From: Bradysia coprophila | Lineage: Eukaryota > Arthropoda > Insecta > Diptera > Sciaridae | Assembly (NCBI RefSeq): GCF_014529535.1 | Contig: NW_023503293.1 | Location: forward strand, 5,614,520-5,678,519 | DNA: 64,000 nucleotides | Direction of reading: 5' to 3' | Shown: in pieces, positions 51,231-62,454 of the stretch | Position numbering within the stretch: position 1 is the stretch's first letter | How the letters are laid out: every line of letters begins with the position of its first letter | The notes under the pieces: model-generated | Told to the model about the DNA's origin: nothing | The model's input: the letters and a program-made list of their open reading frames with translations, nothing else | The model's database searches: none | Translations under genes and position numbers: made by a program

Positions 51231-52727
51231 TTACAATAAACCTTGCCTTTTAAGATCTTCGTAAGTTTTCTTATTAACCACATTACCCAGTGAATCCTCA
51301 AATTCTTCTTCTGCTTCCGGTATCCAACGTTCGCCTTGTTTTTGCGTCTTCAACTTCTCCCACAAGGTAATCGCGTCTTCGATCTGTGTTACATTCGCAA
51401 AATGAGCCGTATTCGGGATGCCTAAGCAACGCATTCCATGGGCATGTCTCCATTCAGCGAAATGACGCTGAAACGCCTTCGGGCCTTTGTAAGTGAAATT
51501 GCCACAGATTTCGCAGCTGTAACTGATGTTCAACCCATGCAATTTGTACAACCAATACGGAATGGGTTTACCGTCCCAGCCGAGTGGTAAATTCTTCGGA
51601 TTGTATGGAACGTCATCGTTGTCATCTTCTTCATTATCCGATTCACTTGCTTCAGCATCGCTGTCTTCCCGTTCACCTTCAGTACGAGCCTGTTTTCGCT
51701 GAACGTTCTCCTTGGTTGCACCTCTTTGCTCCGACACCAATTCGGCGAATCGATACAACTGCGCTTCAAGATACGCGATTTCTTTGTTACGAGCATTTTC
51801 ACGGGCTGTGATCTTGTTCACATCACGTTTGGCCAACAATGATGGATCGATAGTTCGTTGACCTTTCGTTGAAAATAACCTCTGCGCCCGTTCTTCAAGT
51901 GTACCGCCACATTTGATGCCCAATGCAACTAGAGCTGATTTCAAACGATCCAAGCCCAACGAAGCCAATTCTTCCCAACTCGAAAATGCCGACAAATCTA
52001 AATGTGCACCGGTATTTGCTAGCGCACTTTCTTGATCTTTCGGCCAGCCAGGAAACGATCCGTTGCCCCATTGCTGCTTGAACTCTTTGTTGACTTGTTC
52101 CACTTCAGCTTCTAAATCCAACAACGGCTTGATTCGAGTAATGTAATCGCTCAAATATTCGATCAAAGCGGTCACGTACTTCTTGTACTCCATATTCTTA
52201 CGTTCCTTGGGAATATCGAACACATGGTCGAATGTCATCAGGTAAGTAATGTAATCGACCTTCTCGACACCACGAATATTCAAGTATTTCTCATAGCACT
52301 CGTGCAAATCGAGATACCGTCCACAACCCTCTTCGTCCGTGAACTCGACCAGCATTGATATTTCATCGGTGTTGGAGTACACCTTTGTCATTTCTTCGAA
52401 TTCCACCGACAACGGAACGCTTATCTCATTCGGATGCTTTTTGTAGAATTCCTTGATCTGCTTCAGACGTGAATAAAATTCGCTGAATTCGTTTGGACCG
52501 GACAACGCAGCGACTTCATTTTTCCGTTCACCATCTTTGTCCTCGTACAGTTCCTTCAACGCTGTTGTCGAATTCATGTGCAGTTCCAGCAAAGCTTTGA
52601 GCCGATGATCCGAATAAATTTTGTCTTTCTCCGATGGCTTCTTCGTGACATACTCGTCGACCATTAATTTAACGAGACGTTCACGTTCCTCGTGATACCG
52701 GCGTTGTTGTTCCAGAATCGTTTCCAT
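51231..52727 (-). CDS. SF3A3: Splicing factor 3A subunit 3 (SF3a60)
   Basis: A single uninterrupted frame of 498 codons, three fewer than human SF3A3. It aligns along its whole length, starting with [14 protein letters not shown], which fixes the start at 52727 although the frame is open for 27 codons upstream. SF3A3 is part of the SF3a complex of the U2 snRNP and is needed for pre-spliceosome assembly at the branch site. The N-terminal helical region, the SAP-like segment ([13 protein letters not shown], about residues 265-310), an acidic linker, and the matrin-type C2H2 zinc finger (Cys405, Cys408, His422, His428) followed by the highly conserved C-terminus are intact. Drosophila calls its orthologue noisette (noi). 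Confidence 0.98.
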   Translation of the reverse strand: METILEQQRRYHEERERLVKLMVDEYVTKKPSEKDKIYSDHRLKALLELHMNSTTALKELYEDKDGERKNEVAALSGPNEFSEFYSRLKQIKEFYKKHPNEISVPLSVEFEEMTKVYSNTDEISMLVEFTDEEGCGRYLDLHECYEKYLNIRGVEKVDYITYLMTFDHVFDIPKERKNMEYKKYVTALIEYLSDYITRIKPLLDLEAEVEQVNKEFKQQWGNGSFPGWPKDQESALANTGAHLDLSAFSSWEELASLGLDRLKSALVALGIKCGGTLEERAQRLFSTKGQRTIDPSLLAKRDVNKITARENARNKEIAYLEAQLYRFAELVSEQRGATKENVQRKQARTEGEREDSDAEASESDNEEDDNDDVPYNPKNLPLGWDGKPIPYWLYKLHGLNISYSCEICGNFTYKGPKAFQRHFAEWRHAHGMRCLGIPNTAHFANVTQIEDAITLWEKLKTQKQGERWIPEAEEEFEDSLGNVVNKKTYEDLKRQGLL

Positions 52728-53003
52728 ATTTTTTTTCGATTCAGGATATTTTCCGCAAAATGAATGAAAAACGTTTACGAAAATATCAACACAACATAAA
52801 TCGCGCACACATCAAAATGTGAAACGTCAAAATTACATTCTTCTTCCAACCATCGCTCTCGGAGGGGCAAGACCAATTCGGTCATATATTCAGTTCAATA
52901 GCGATATGGAGCAAAAACAGATAATATTTTTGACTGAACTTTAAAAGACAAGAATGCTAGAATCACTTGTCAATTCAGTGTTCATGCTAGGAGCAGTGCT
53001 GTG

Positions 53004-53129
53004 ATGTACATCAAACAATTGATAGAATTTGTTGAAGGCCGGAAGATCAATCAGTTTGCCGAATTAGGCCAGGTAGATGTTGCTACACCCAAACGACAGA
53101 AAGTTAAAGTAAAAATGTTCGATACGTGA
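53004..53129 (+). other. Short unrecognised coding-like frame
   Basis: Forty-one codons from ATG to TGA with protein-like composition (Lys-, Val- and Gln-rich, few low-complexity runs), open for some codons upstream. It is 0.6 kb before the retroelement fragment on the same strand and might belong to the same or another decayed element. No family recognised. Confidence 0.2.
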
Positions 53130-53306
53130 TAGTCTCCGCCAATGAGAGAAGAAGAACACAAAGAAGAATCCACTTCCAAATTTGCTTTAATTTTAACGTA
53201 TGATAAAATAAACTACCTATAGGAATTCAGTAATTCCTTCTTTGTACTCTATTTTCAGGGGATATAACTTCATTCTGGTAAAATATCCATGAATTGTCAC
53301 AGCTCC

Positions 53307-53680
53307 GAAGTCGGTTCACGGATAAATAGAGCTTTGGCATTAGTAATTCTATGACGAAATGTAATAGAATTATACGAATGTCTATTAGACATTGTCTATT
53401 ACATTTGAGTTTTAATTTACAAACAGCATTTCCCTATACATTGGGTTACCCAATGGGTATGAACTATGGGACAACTAGGTTTTCATAGTACTTCATTCTC
53501 TGCGACTTATATTCATGTGAACCAACTTCACATTTGTCATTACAGAACAAATGTCACCATATGAAGTTGGTTCACATGACAATAAGCGCAGTGACAGCAG
53601 TAATTTTATGACAGAATGTACTAAAATATGGAAAAACTCTATTACATTTCTTCTTAGTTTCTAAACATCATTCTCTTATA
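53307..53680. repeat. Diverged direct repeat (~256-bp spacing) with central hairpin
   Basis: 'gaagtcggttcacggataaatagagctttggcattagtaattctatgacgaaatgta' beginning 53307 recurs, diverged, from 53563. Between them 53513-53579 forms a hairpin with perfect 18-base arms (tcatgtgaaccaacttca and its complement), extended by 'tgcgacttat'/'ataagcgca'. The structure looks like a duplicated small mobile element. Confidence 0.6.
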
Positions 53681-53709
53681 AAGCAAATTATTAATTTGGG
53701 AGAGAGACA

Positions 53710-53898
53710 GAGACATCCGGTGTGTTTGGCAAAGAAGCAATTAAACTAATAAAAGCAATTGGAAGCAAGATCGCTGAAGTTACTCATGAGAAAAGAGCGA
53801 CGAGTTTTATGTTCCAGCGATTAGCACTCTCAATTCAGCGTGGAAATGTTGCATCAATTCCTGGTACAATTACACCTTCCAAGAACTTGGCAGAATGA
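53710..53898 (+). pseudogene. Retroelement polyprotein C-terminal fragment, second copy
   Basis: Sixty-two codons open to a TGA, reading Glu-Thr-Ser-Gly-Val-Phe-Gly-Lys-Glu-Ala, then Phe-Met-Phe-Gln-Arg-Leu-Ala-Leu-Ser-Ile-Gln-Arg-Gly-Asn-Val-Ala-Ser and Pro-Gly-Thr. This is the same conserved C-terminal block as in the hAT-nested fragment at 17.05-17.23 kb but from a clearly different subfamily. No reverse transcriptase part is visible upstream, so it is an isolated 5'-truncated or captured piece. Confidence 0.6.
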
Positions 53899-54600
53899 TT
53901 TTATTTATAAATAATGTAAAATACTGTTAAATAAAAAAAAACTTCTTTACATGACAATAATGTCAATTCATAAGCAACAAGCTTTGAAAAGTGTCACTTT
54001 GATTCGTGTGTACGTTACAGGTCGTTGAAATTGTCATTTACATAACAAGGACAAAGGCAGAAAGTACTTTTACGTGTTACGTATCGAGAATTTCATGCTT
54101 GGTAAGGGAACCGAAACTAGAAGAAATGTCAATTCAAGGGGCGAAAGTTTACATTAGTTGACGCTTAGCGAGCATGGATTTATTAACAGTTTCCAGTTTG
54201 TAATTTCAATACACACCTTTACGTTGGGCTCATTTAGTGAATTACTTCCGCCGCAACCAACGTAATGGACTATTACTCAAAAACGGGAGGTAAAATTTTA
54301 CTGTCAAGAATAAAATGAACTTTAAAGATGAGTACACAGTTCGAAAAGACATGAAAAATGCTTGCAAAATATTTGGCATTTATCTCATACATTATCTGTC
54401 AATATTTTCACGCTTGATGTTAACTCTGACTTTGCAATCACGATCTGTGTACTCGCCTTAATACGTCAAAAATACGTGAAAAATGGACCCATGCAAAATA
54501 TGACATAAAATGTATGTTTTATCTGTCAAATATTTTATAAGCTACGGGCCGAAAGTGACAGATATGTAAGCCAGCTTTCGTCCCCAGTAGGCGGCATATA

Positions 54601-54808
54601 ATAGTTATTTTCATGTGTCGGGGCCGAAAATGAGGGAGTTTCGAGATTTTTCTCGGGTTTTCGACCCCTTACATGAAAATTTTTTTGAGTATTTGTTTTG
54701 GACAATTGATTTTAGGCACTTTCGCATGTAGCCCTCACTTCGTTCGGGCTACAACTCGCGAAATTGCCTAAAAACAATCGTCCAAAACAGATACACAAAT
54801 AACTATTA
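54601..54808. repeat. Nested palindromes
   Basis: Outer arms 'aatagttatt'/'aataactatt' enclose two palindromes side by side: 54609-54680 ('tttcatgtgtcggggccgaaaatgag' mirrored by 'ctcgggttttcgaccccttacatgaaa') and 54690-54794 ('gtatttgttttggac.attg.ttttaggca' mirrored by 'tgcctaaaa.caatcgtccaaaacagatac', loop 'agccctcacttcgttcgggct'). No genes. The family is unknown to me. Confidence 0.65.
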
Positions 54809-56228
54809 CAAGGTCGGCGGTCGATATTGCATGCATTTTTCACTAACTGTGTACTCATCTTATGAAATTCGTCGCAAAATGTTTTTTTATGCAGCATTCA
54901 ATGGTACTTTTGTACATTTCTTCACTAGTGACAAAAAGAATTAAAAAAAAACCTTTTGTCACAAGTGATAACATACCATAGAACGTTGCATAAAACTTCG
55001 TATAATACATTACGAGATGGGGTTATTTTTGTCACGCTCATCTGATAACTTCACATCTAGCGGCAAAATGAACCTCATTCAGTACCTTGTTGCATAAATG
55101 ACTATTTTCTCATTTTGGTAACTAAAATATATCAACAATTGATATATTTTGATTATTGGAGGTATTACAATTAATGTAACAGGAACTGAATCAATTGACA
55201 ACGATAATTTATTGTATTTTGAATAATAGCACAAAAAATTGCGGCATCGAAGGAATATTAAGATGCGCAAAAGAGTTTACTCTTGTTCGTATTGCAAAAA
55301 AAAACTTGTTATACCATTTCTGGCTGATTCAATGTCGTTTCTTTGTTTGCACACAAGTTCAAGATCTGTGTTATTTTGGAGTACGTTGTATATGTCGATA
55401 CCATATATAAATATACTACATAACCAGATGTGCTGAAAGATTCTGTCTTTTCGTTTTTTTCTTCTTCTGACTAAAAACAACGGAATTAATGAGGTGTCCA
55501 ATTCTAGAGCAATTTCGGTTAATTTTAACAATAAGAGCATGTATTAAGAAAACAATGAATTTTAATTCGAATTATTTTGCCTATTCGCTGTACTTGTGTT
55601 CAATCTTCTTGTTAAAAATGTTTTAAAACAGCAGCACGATTTCAAAACACTTCTAATGTCTATGATAAAGAACCCTCACATATGAATAAATAACAAAGCT
55701 AAAGCCACATAGAACGTACTGTTCAATGAATTCGATGCGGTGCAGCATTAACTGTTTGTTTATTCTGCTGAATGAAACTGATGAATTTGGTCAGACGACA
55801 ATCATACCGTACAAATGTTGAATCATTATATTCTACTTAACTTTTCCCCTACATTTTTCGAAAATAAACCATGCTATAGAGCCGTTCATAACATCAGTCT
55901 CTCATAAAGCCACGCAAAGATTTCATTGCCTTATTATTACACTTCAGGCCAACCCAAGAAAAACGTTTGTTCTACAACCCCTATTTGTACCCCCAGTAAA
56001 TTTCAGTGGTCATACATTGTACGAGACATTGTAGATGAAATTATTGGTCCAAAGGGACGAATAAAATATAAAAAGAATTTTTTTATGAAAAACAAGTTGA
56101 AAATGTGAAAATTTGTATGGTATAGATTGATACAAAAACTATAAAGTCTTATATTTGTTGCATTGGTTTGTTTGTCTATCTATAGCAGCCCACACGATCA
56201 GTGTCAGGGCACCGATTCTCATGAATTT

Positions 56229-56310
56229 AAGATTTCGTAACTTGACAGTTGTCACAGTTGACAGTTGACAATGTCCTTTTAAGGGGACAACTGTTAAATT
56301 ACGGATTCTT
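56229..56310. repeat. Inverted repeat
   Basis: 'aagatttcgtaacttgacagttgtc' is mirrored by 'ggacaactgttaaattacggattctt', with 'acagttgaca' micro-repeats in the loop. Possibly a MITE terminus pair. Confidence 0.5.
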
Positions 56311-58199
56311 AACCTGTCACAGACGGCAAGCATATTAACTGTTTTACGCCTAATCACGTAAAGCATACACCCCACTTATCAAATACACAACTTGGAACCT
56401 CGGAAGTAATATACTATTACTATCTGATCTATTACTTCCATTTTCTATTTTGACGAAATTCTATTAGAATTAATGATTTTTGTGATAAGGTACGACCAAA
56501 GACGTTATGTCATTAGTAACGTTAGTCTACTGATGTGTTTATTGTTTTAGCCATTGAAAATGCCAGCGAATTGTTGGCGTAATATTTCGTAAATAAAAAC
56601 AAAATTGAGTTCACGAGTAACAACAAAGAAGTTTTCCCACAACTCATTTACCCTTGAAAAATAGATCTACTACTTCATTCGATGTAAGATTTTCAAAGAT
56701 TTATTTCAGAAATCTTTTACTTCATTTGTTTTGAACACGCTTTTTGCTTTATAAGACCTCATTGGTTGAAGCTTGTCGTTTATTATTGCTGTCGTTGTCG
56801 ATAGCAAATGACAGCCGTCTGTAACATGTTATATCCACGAGAATGGGTGCCCAGAGACACACAGAGAAAATTGTGAAAATGGTGGGAAGGAAGGGCGAAT
56901 TTTTAGGTGTGTTGTGACGTGAATCTTTCTCGTTTGTGCCTTGGGTGCATTAATTCAAAGAAGAATATTTTTGTAAGGCTTGAAGATTTGTACGGACAAA
57001 TGTACCTTTAACGCGAGAAAATATTTTGAAATTATAGTAGTCCTGAGCGAATACTCCACTAGTTCTTTATAAATAGTTTAATCGACCAAGATAATATTAT
57101 AACCTGAATGGCGTTGATAAAATGCTCGAAAGGCAAGTTTGTAAATTTTCACTGAAAAACTCGAGGTAATAAGCAAATGGTGTCTCATAATTTAGAGTAG
57201 TCGGTGACCCTTCGATTCATACCCATACACTTATGCTTACTGTAACATCATACGATGGGTGGCAGTACATTTTTTGCCGGCTGTCAAATAGGTGTTGAAT
57301 GAATCGTTGAAGAAGCATCTACGGTTTTTACACTTTAACTTTTATATTTTCGAAAATGGTAAACTTTAGATTATATTTTATCCAATCCTAACATTTCAAT
57401 ATTCGAAGAGTGCTAATAGATTGACAAAGCTTTTTTTTTAAGTTTCGTGTCTCGGCTAAATGAATTTCAAGAAATAAACATTTTTGACAGAGCCCTCTAT
57501 TGTTAGCCGCAGTTATTTGTTTAAGTTTGGTTTTCAAATTCTATCTCCAAATACAGAGGGATTTTTAAAAATCTGCACTTGGTGTGAATAACCGCTCTAC
57601 TTTTATTTTTAATGTCACTTAGTGGTTAGCTGGAAGTTCCGACAGTCGAAAATATGCGTTTTTTACCAAAATTACGGCCGCTACGGACAGATGATGTAAG
57701 TATACTAGTGTATGAGATCATTTATTTATACTGTCAAGTAGCTATGGGGTAAGAACAGATATTTCTTTTCACATGACATGCGATATCCTCTGCCAATCCA
57801 CTTTAGAAACAAATGAAGAGTTCAAGCACAGCTCTGCTTCTAGAATGAACATAAGAAATCATGATTTCTTGGTGTGATTAAAAGCAGACATCATATGCAA
57901 CACATTTCACGTTTACTTCAATGAAAATTTACAATTCAAGAAAATTTACGATACAAAAAATTGCGGATACCTAAGTTTAAATTTTCGGAGTCCCCGGCGA
58001 AAACTGCTAACTGCAATTAGCACCTCACTGCCTGCTTTAACACGTTGTTTGGTAGTGGTATTGGCAAATTGGATCGATTGTAGAAATTTCGCACCTTTGC
58101 GTTGACCATGGTGTCTTCGACAGCAGAAACTATTATGGCAGTTAGGGCTCCTTCATGACCAGGTTTTCGAGGGAAGTCGAGGGAATATTTAATATATAT

Positions 58200-58400
58200 T
58201 ATGCACCTGTTGCCAAGATTGGTATTTTGACGTGTAGGACATTATTGCCCTAGCCGAAGGCTCGGGCCATAATGCCTACACGTCAAAATAACAGTCTGGC
58301 AATAGGTGCATATCATATTTTATCTGTCGATAACAGATATATCGAGATAAACACAAACTCCCTAGAGGTATAAGCTCGAGATTATCGTTCTTGACTAAAT
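58200..58400. repeat. Modular palindrome with conserved tail, copy B1
   Basis: 58200-58312 is a palindrome: 'tatgcacctgttgccaaga' mirrors 'tctggcaataggtgcata', and the inner 'attttgacgtgtagg' mirrors 'cctacacgtcaaaat', with loop 'gccctagccgaaggctcgggc'. The tail 'cagatatatcgagataaacacaaactccctagagg...tcgagattatcgttct' follows and matches the tails of copy A (14.66 kb) and copy B2. Confidence 0.7.
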
Positions 58401-58415
58401 CTCTGACTAAAATGT

Positions 58416-58600
58416 TTTTGGCGATTTGGAAGTTATGCACATAATTGTACGTAGTCGTGGTACATAATCCGAATCGCCAAAATAAACATAAGGACAGAGG
58501 TGCATACGTTTTTTTTTTGCCGAGAACAGATATATCGAGATAAACAAATTTGCCCTAGACGGATAACATCGAGATTATTGTTCTAGGCAGATAAAAGATA
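58416..58600. repeat. Modular palindrome with conserved tail, copy B2
   Basis: The palindrome at 58416-58482 has different arms ('ttttggcgatttgg' mirrored by 'ccgaatcgccaaaa'), but it is followed from 58496 by the same tail as copies A and B1: 'gaggtgcatac', a T run, 'gccgagaacagatatatcgagataaacaaa', 'ccctagacgg' and 'tcgagattattgttctaggcag'. Confidence 0.65.
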
Positions 58601-58766
58601 TACTGCCTACACTATTTCACCATCCTCGGCGAAACTTGGACTCCTTTTTTATACACAGGTTGGCCGGCTTACAATAAAACAATAGTGATCAACCTGTAGT
58701 CTAGGCTTTACATCGATACCAAACATGCTGTACGAGGCTCACATCAAGTGTCAGTTACGATATTTG

Positions 58767-58990
58767 GGCGTGGGGTAATTTGGCATATGGTGCTAAAATA
58801 ACGCATTTTTCAACTACATAAAAGGTGAACTCACACACAATCTTTCGATACCAAAATTTTGTAAAAGGAGTCATTAAGTCGATGACATGGCTAAAAAGCA
58901 TTTGCAGCAATAAGCTTGCGTGTGCGAGTTCACCTTTTACGTAGTTTAAAAGTGTGCTCTTTTGGCACCATGTGCCAGATTATCCGATAC
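58767..58990. mobile_element. MITE with 9-bp flanking repeats
   Basis: Terminal arms 'ggtaatttggcatatggtgc' and the complement of 'ggcaccatgtgccagattatcc', with inner arms 'aactacataaaaggtgaactc'/'gagttcaccttttacgtagtt'. The 9-bp sequence cgatatttg directly flanks both sides (58758-58766 and 58991-58999). The size suggests a hAT- or Mutator-type relic. Non-coding. Confidence 0.7.
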
Positions 58991-60100
58991 CGATATTTGT
59001 TTGCAGCAAAGTGTAATTTTCAATTTATTATCTATATTCATGTGCCCGTTTCTTTAAAATAAATTGAATTGTAATTCCATTCTTCTCAAATAAGTGGTTT
59101 AAGTTATTTGAAGCATTTCTTACAATGACGTGTAGCAAGATAGGCCATGTCTGCTTAAGGATCTGTGCGTAACATATCGATTTTCGAGAAAACAAATATA
59201 TTCAGAGTTAAATATTCATCATAATAGTGCATAAGACTGTGGTTGCCATTTCTATGTGATTGAAAGGTTTTGAACTGTAACGATGGCAATCTTTGTAGAG
59301 GAAGAATCCAAATGTTCAAATGCATCATCGACGATAATTTCCCATTTGTACCAATTTTACGCACCAATTGAAATTTGTGCAAACTAAAATATTTATAAAA
59401 TTTTCAGTGTTTTTTTTTAACGAACATTTTAACGAATAAAAGTGCTGGCGTTGAGTTTTGATAGATTAGTTGGTTATTTATTTAAAACCCAAAATACACA
59501 CAGAAAAACGAAATGACGACAATTCTCTAGGTAAGGCTACTACATACGTTATAACGCTGGTATAATATTCATATAATAAAGTGTATGATAGAAATGATAC
59601 AAGGATCTCGTCTATACAAGTGGAACATGTAAACAAAAATTTCACGCATTAATATTCTTGAATTTGCAAACCTAACCAAAACTATACTTCCGACAGGTAT
59701 TTTATTTTTGCCCGACGTATAAGTTACCATTTGACACTTTATAACATCCGATTGCGTCTCTTATACAAAGTTTGCTCAGTGTAATAGTTATTTATGACAT
59801 CTAGTGCAAAGTTATCAGGCGCTAGATATGTAGATGTGTATGTAGATGTTACATCGTGAGCCTATTAAAGTACTTTGCACCGTGATTCATACAACGTTTT
59901 TTTGCCACAGAAGCATCTAAAGTTTGCATATTATGATGCTGAGTGGCATCAATACATTGAAAACGTTGTGAACAGGTTAGAGCAGATTTTGCCACAGCTG
60001 TTAGGCAATTCTGCGATACTAAAAATAGCAAAATTTTTCCTTAACCTTGTTAATCTCTGTTTACCTGTTTTTATGAAGTAACTGAAAAACCGTAAGGTAC

Positions 60101-61379
60101 ACTGTACAGTAGGGTGTAGCGTTTTGACGAAAGTATTTTGTGGAATAGTCCACTGAACACGAAAATACCAAAAAAAAAATTTTGAAGTCCGAAGCTCCCA
60201 TGCGCTCCTCTGAAAACCGACTTTTTTGGTCTCAAAGCCATAGTGAGATTAGTTCTGCCGGCTGTGTGGAAAAATATATCTTCAGTGTATATGATAATTA
60301 GTCGTAGAGACCGTGGCTTCAATTTAGCATACTTTAAAATTTAAAAAAATTTGAGTCACCGTTGAACAATTACAAAAAGTGCTCCCGACCATGACTTTTT
60401 CAGAATTTTTTTGGATTTTAAGCTTTCTAAAGTATGTGACTGGAAGGGAATATAGTCGTGTCATAACTCATTTTAAAGGGATTTCAAGAGCTTTTAAACG
60501 AACATAGACTCGACGTAAAGATTCACCGGGTTGCAGATTCGATGACCTTCTAGTGTGTAGAAAATGGTACGAGAAAAACCATATTTTTTTAATTTTTCAC
60601 AGAATTTATGCAAAAACGGTTCCAAATTGTTCTCAGTATTGCTGGCGTTAAAAGAGCAGCAATCCTGGGAAGAAATGAGCGATGTAGAATTAAAATTAAA
60701 AAAAACAAATGGTCAGTTTGATGATTTTTCGATTATCATGAAGATACGACTTAAAGCTACCCCAAAAGTCGGCTATGTCTTCCCAGAATTTCTGCATTAT
60801 TAACGCCAGCAATACTGAGAACCATTTGGAACCGTTTTTGCATAAATTCTGTGACATATTAAAAAAATATGGTTTTTCTCGTACCATTTTCTACACACTA
60901 GAAGGTCATCGAATCTGCAACCCGGTGAATCTTTACGTCGAGTCTATATTCGTTTGAAAGCTCTTGAAATTCCCTTTAAAATGAGCTATGACACGACTAT
61001 ATTCCTTTCCAGTCACATACTTTAGAAAGCTTTAAATCCAAAAAAAATTCTGAAAAAGTCATGGTCGGGAGCACTTTTTGTAATTGTTCAACGGTGACTC
61101 AAATTTTTTTAAATTTTAAAGTATGCTAAATTGAAGCCACGGTCTCTACGATTAATTATCATATACACTTAAGATATATTTTTCCACACAGCCGGCAGAA
61201 CTAATCTCACTATGGCTTTGAGACCAAAAAAGTCGGTTTTCAGAGGCATGGGAGCTTCGGACTTCAAAATTATTTTTTTTGGTATTTTCGTGTTCAGTGG
61301 ACCATTCTGCATCGAACCTACCCGCAGGCCTTAAAAAACAAAATACTTTCGTCAAAACGCTACACCCTACTGTACAGTA
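60101..61379. mobile_element. 1.28-kb near-perfect long hairpin element
   Basis: Both ends read 'actgtacagtagggtgtagcgttttgacgaaagtattttgt' inward. The two arms, each about 580-610 bp, stay mirror images almost to the centre near 60730, so the element could fold into one long hairpin. The right arm carries about 30 bases ('cctacccgcaggcctt' region) that the left arm lacks. Mirror-image open frames in the arms both begin Met-Val-Arg-Glu-Lys-Pro-Tyr-Phe-Phe; they come from the symmetry and do not resemble a known transposase. The target duplication is ambiguous: TA if the ends are taken as CAGTAGGG...CCCTACTG. Confidence 0.85.
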
Positions 61380-62236
61380 TGAGAGTGAGACGACAAAAAT
61401 TGGTTGGATTGTTTATTGATAGCGAGTATAGTGATACCAATGTACACAAACTAATCACTGAAGGGAATGCACTTCCCCGGATTGCATAAATTATGGCCGC
61501 CTACTATTTTGGGTAAATTTAAGAGCAGCGCTTTAAGCGAAGCTTTCACGATTTCAATCAAATCGAATATAGAAAATGGTGAATGTGAAAGCTAACGGAA
61601 ATTCATAGAAAATGCTCTTATGAACGTGATTTGCATTATCCACAAACATATGCAGTTGTAAAATCCATTTAACTTTAATACGATTTTCTTAGAATTTACG
61701 CTAAAATAAATGTCCTTGTTTTCGGATTTTCTTTTATATTGTTATTCCAGCTGATTACTCAGAATCATCACTTCTATGATTAGCCAAAAAATTAAAGCAT
61801 TTAAGTTAACGTCCATCCTTTTGTCTAAATTGTTCAAGTCAATCTTTTGAAAAACAACAAGCCAGAAATGAACATTCGATACCTATAATGTAACGTTTAA
61901 TGTTGTTTTGTTTGTTTGTCTATAGGATCCCAGATGGAAAGTCGTACAGACTTGTCATACGGACTAATGAGGATTTTTTTTTTGTAACACATGAAGATTT
62001 TTGACGCATGAAATTATTGTTTGTTGAAAATAATTTTGATATTTTCTCATTAAAATAATCCCGGGTAGAGCCACGGAGTTGCAGGAATCGTTAATAATTT
62101 TTATCGCATACGCGGTGTGATTCCCTGAAAAAATTATTCACCTAGGGTATATAAACAAACATTATACTTCTGTAAATTGTCAAAGTGTCATTCGCATATC
62201 TTGTTGTCTCGTTTTCGCTTATGCGATAAAAAAGAA

Positions 62237-62293
62237 TATGCACGTATGACAAGCCGTTTCGGCAAGCCTCGACCGCTTTGTCATACGTGCATA
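62237..62293. repeat. Palindrome with gccg-ttcg-ggc-type loop
   Basis: 'tatgcacgtatgacaagcc' mirrors 'gctttgtcatacgtgcata' around 'gtttcggcaagcctcgacc'. Structurally like the palindromes at 14.6, 54.7 and 58.2 kb but without their tail. Confidence 0.6.
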
Positions 62294-62330
62294 ATATATA
62301 TTACAGTGACTCGTCGTTACCGATGGTGGG

Positions 62331-62454
62331 TGGAAATACTTTTTATGAGTGCCACAACAAAACTACCAATCAAATGTGGAAATGTGAAAAAAGGTGATTC
62401 AGATGTTTCACAGATGTGAGCACATTGTTGTGGCACTCATAAAAAGTATTGCCA
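62331..62454. mobile_element. Short MITE (~124 bp)
   Basis: 'tggaaatactttttatgagtgccacaac' on the left mirrors 'gttgtggcactcataaaaagtattgcca' on the right, with about 70 bases between. Non-coding; no clear target duplication. Confidence 0.7.

Noticed and set aside
52728..52808. Extended N-terminus of SF3A3 (27 extra codons)
   Set aside because: The conserved protein starts exactly at the Met at 52727; the upstream codons have no counterpart in the family and are probably 5' UTR.
60564..60887. Mirror-image frames beginning Met-Val-Arg-Glu-Lys-Pro in the long hairpin
   Set aside because: The similarity of the two frames follows from the palindrome; neither shows a catalytic motif.
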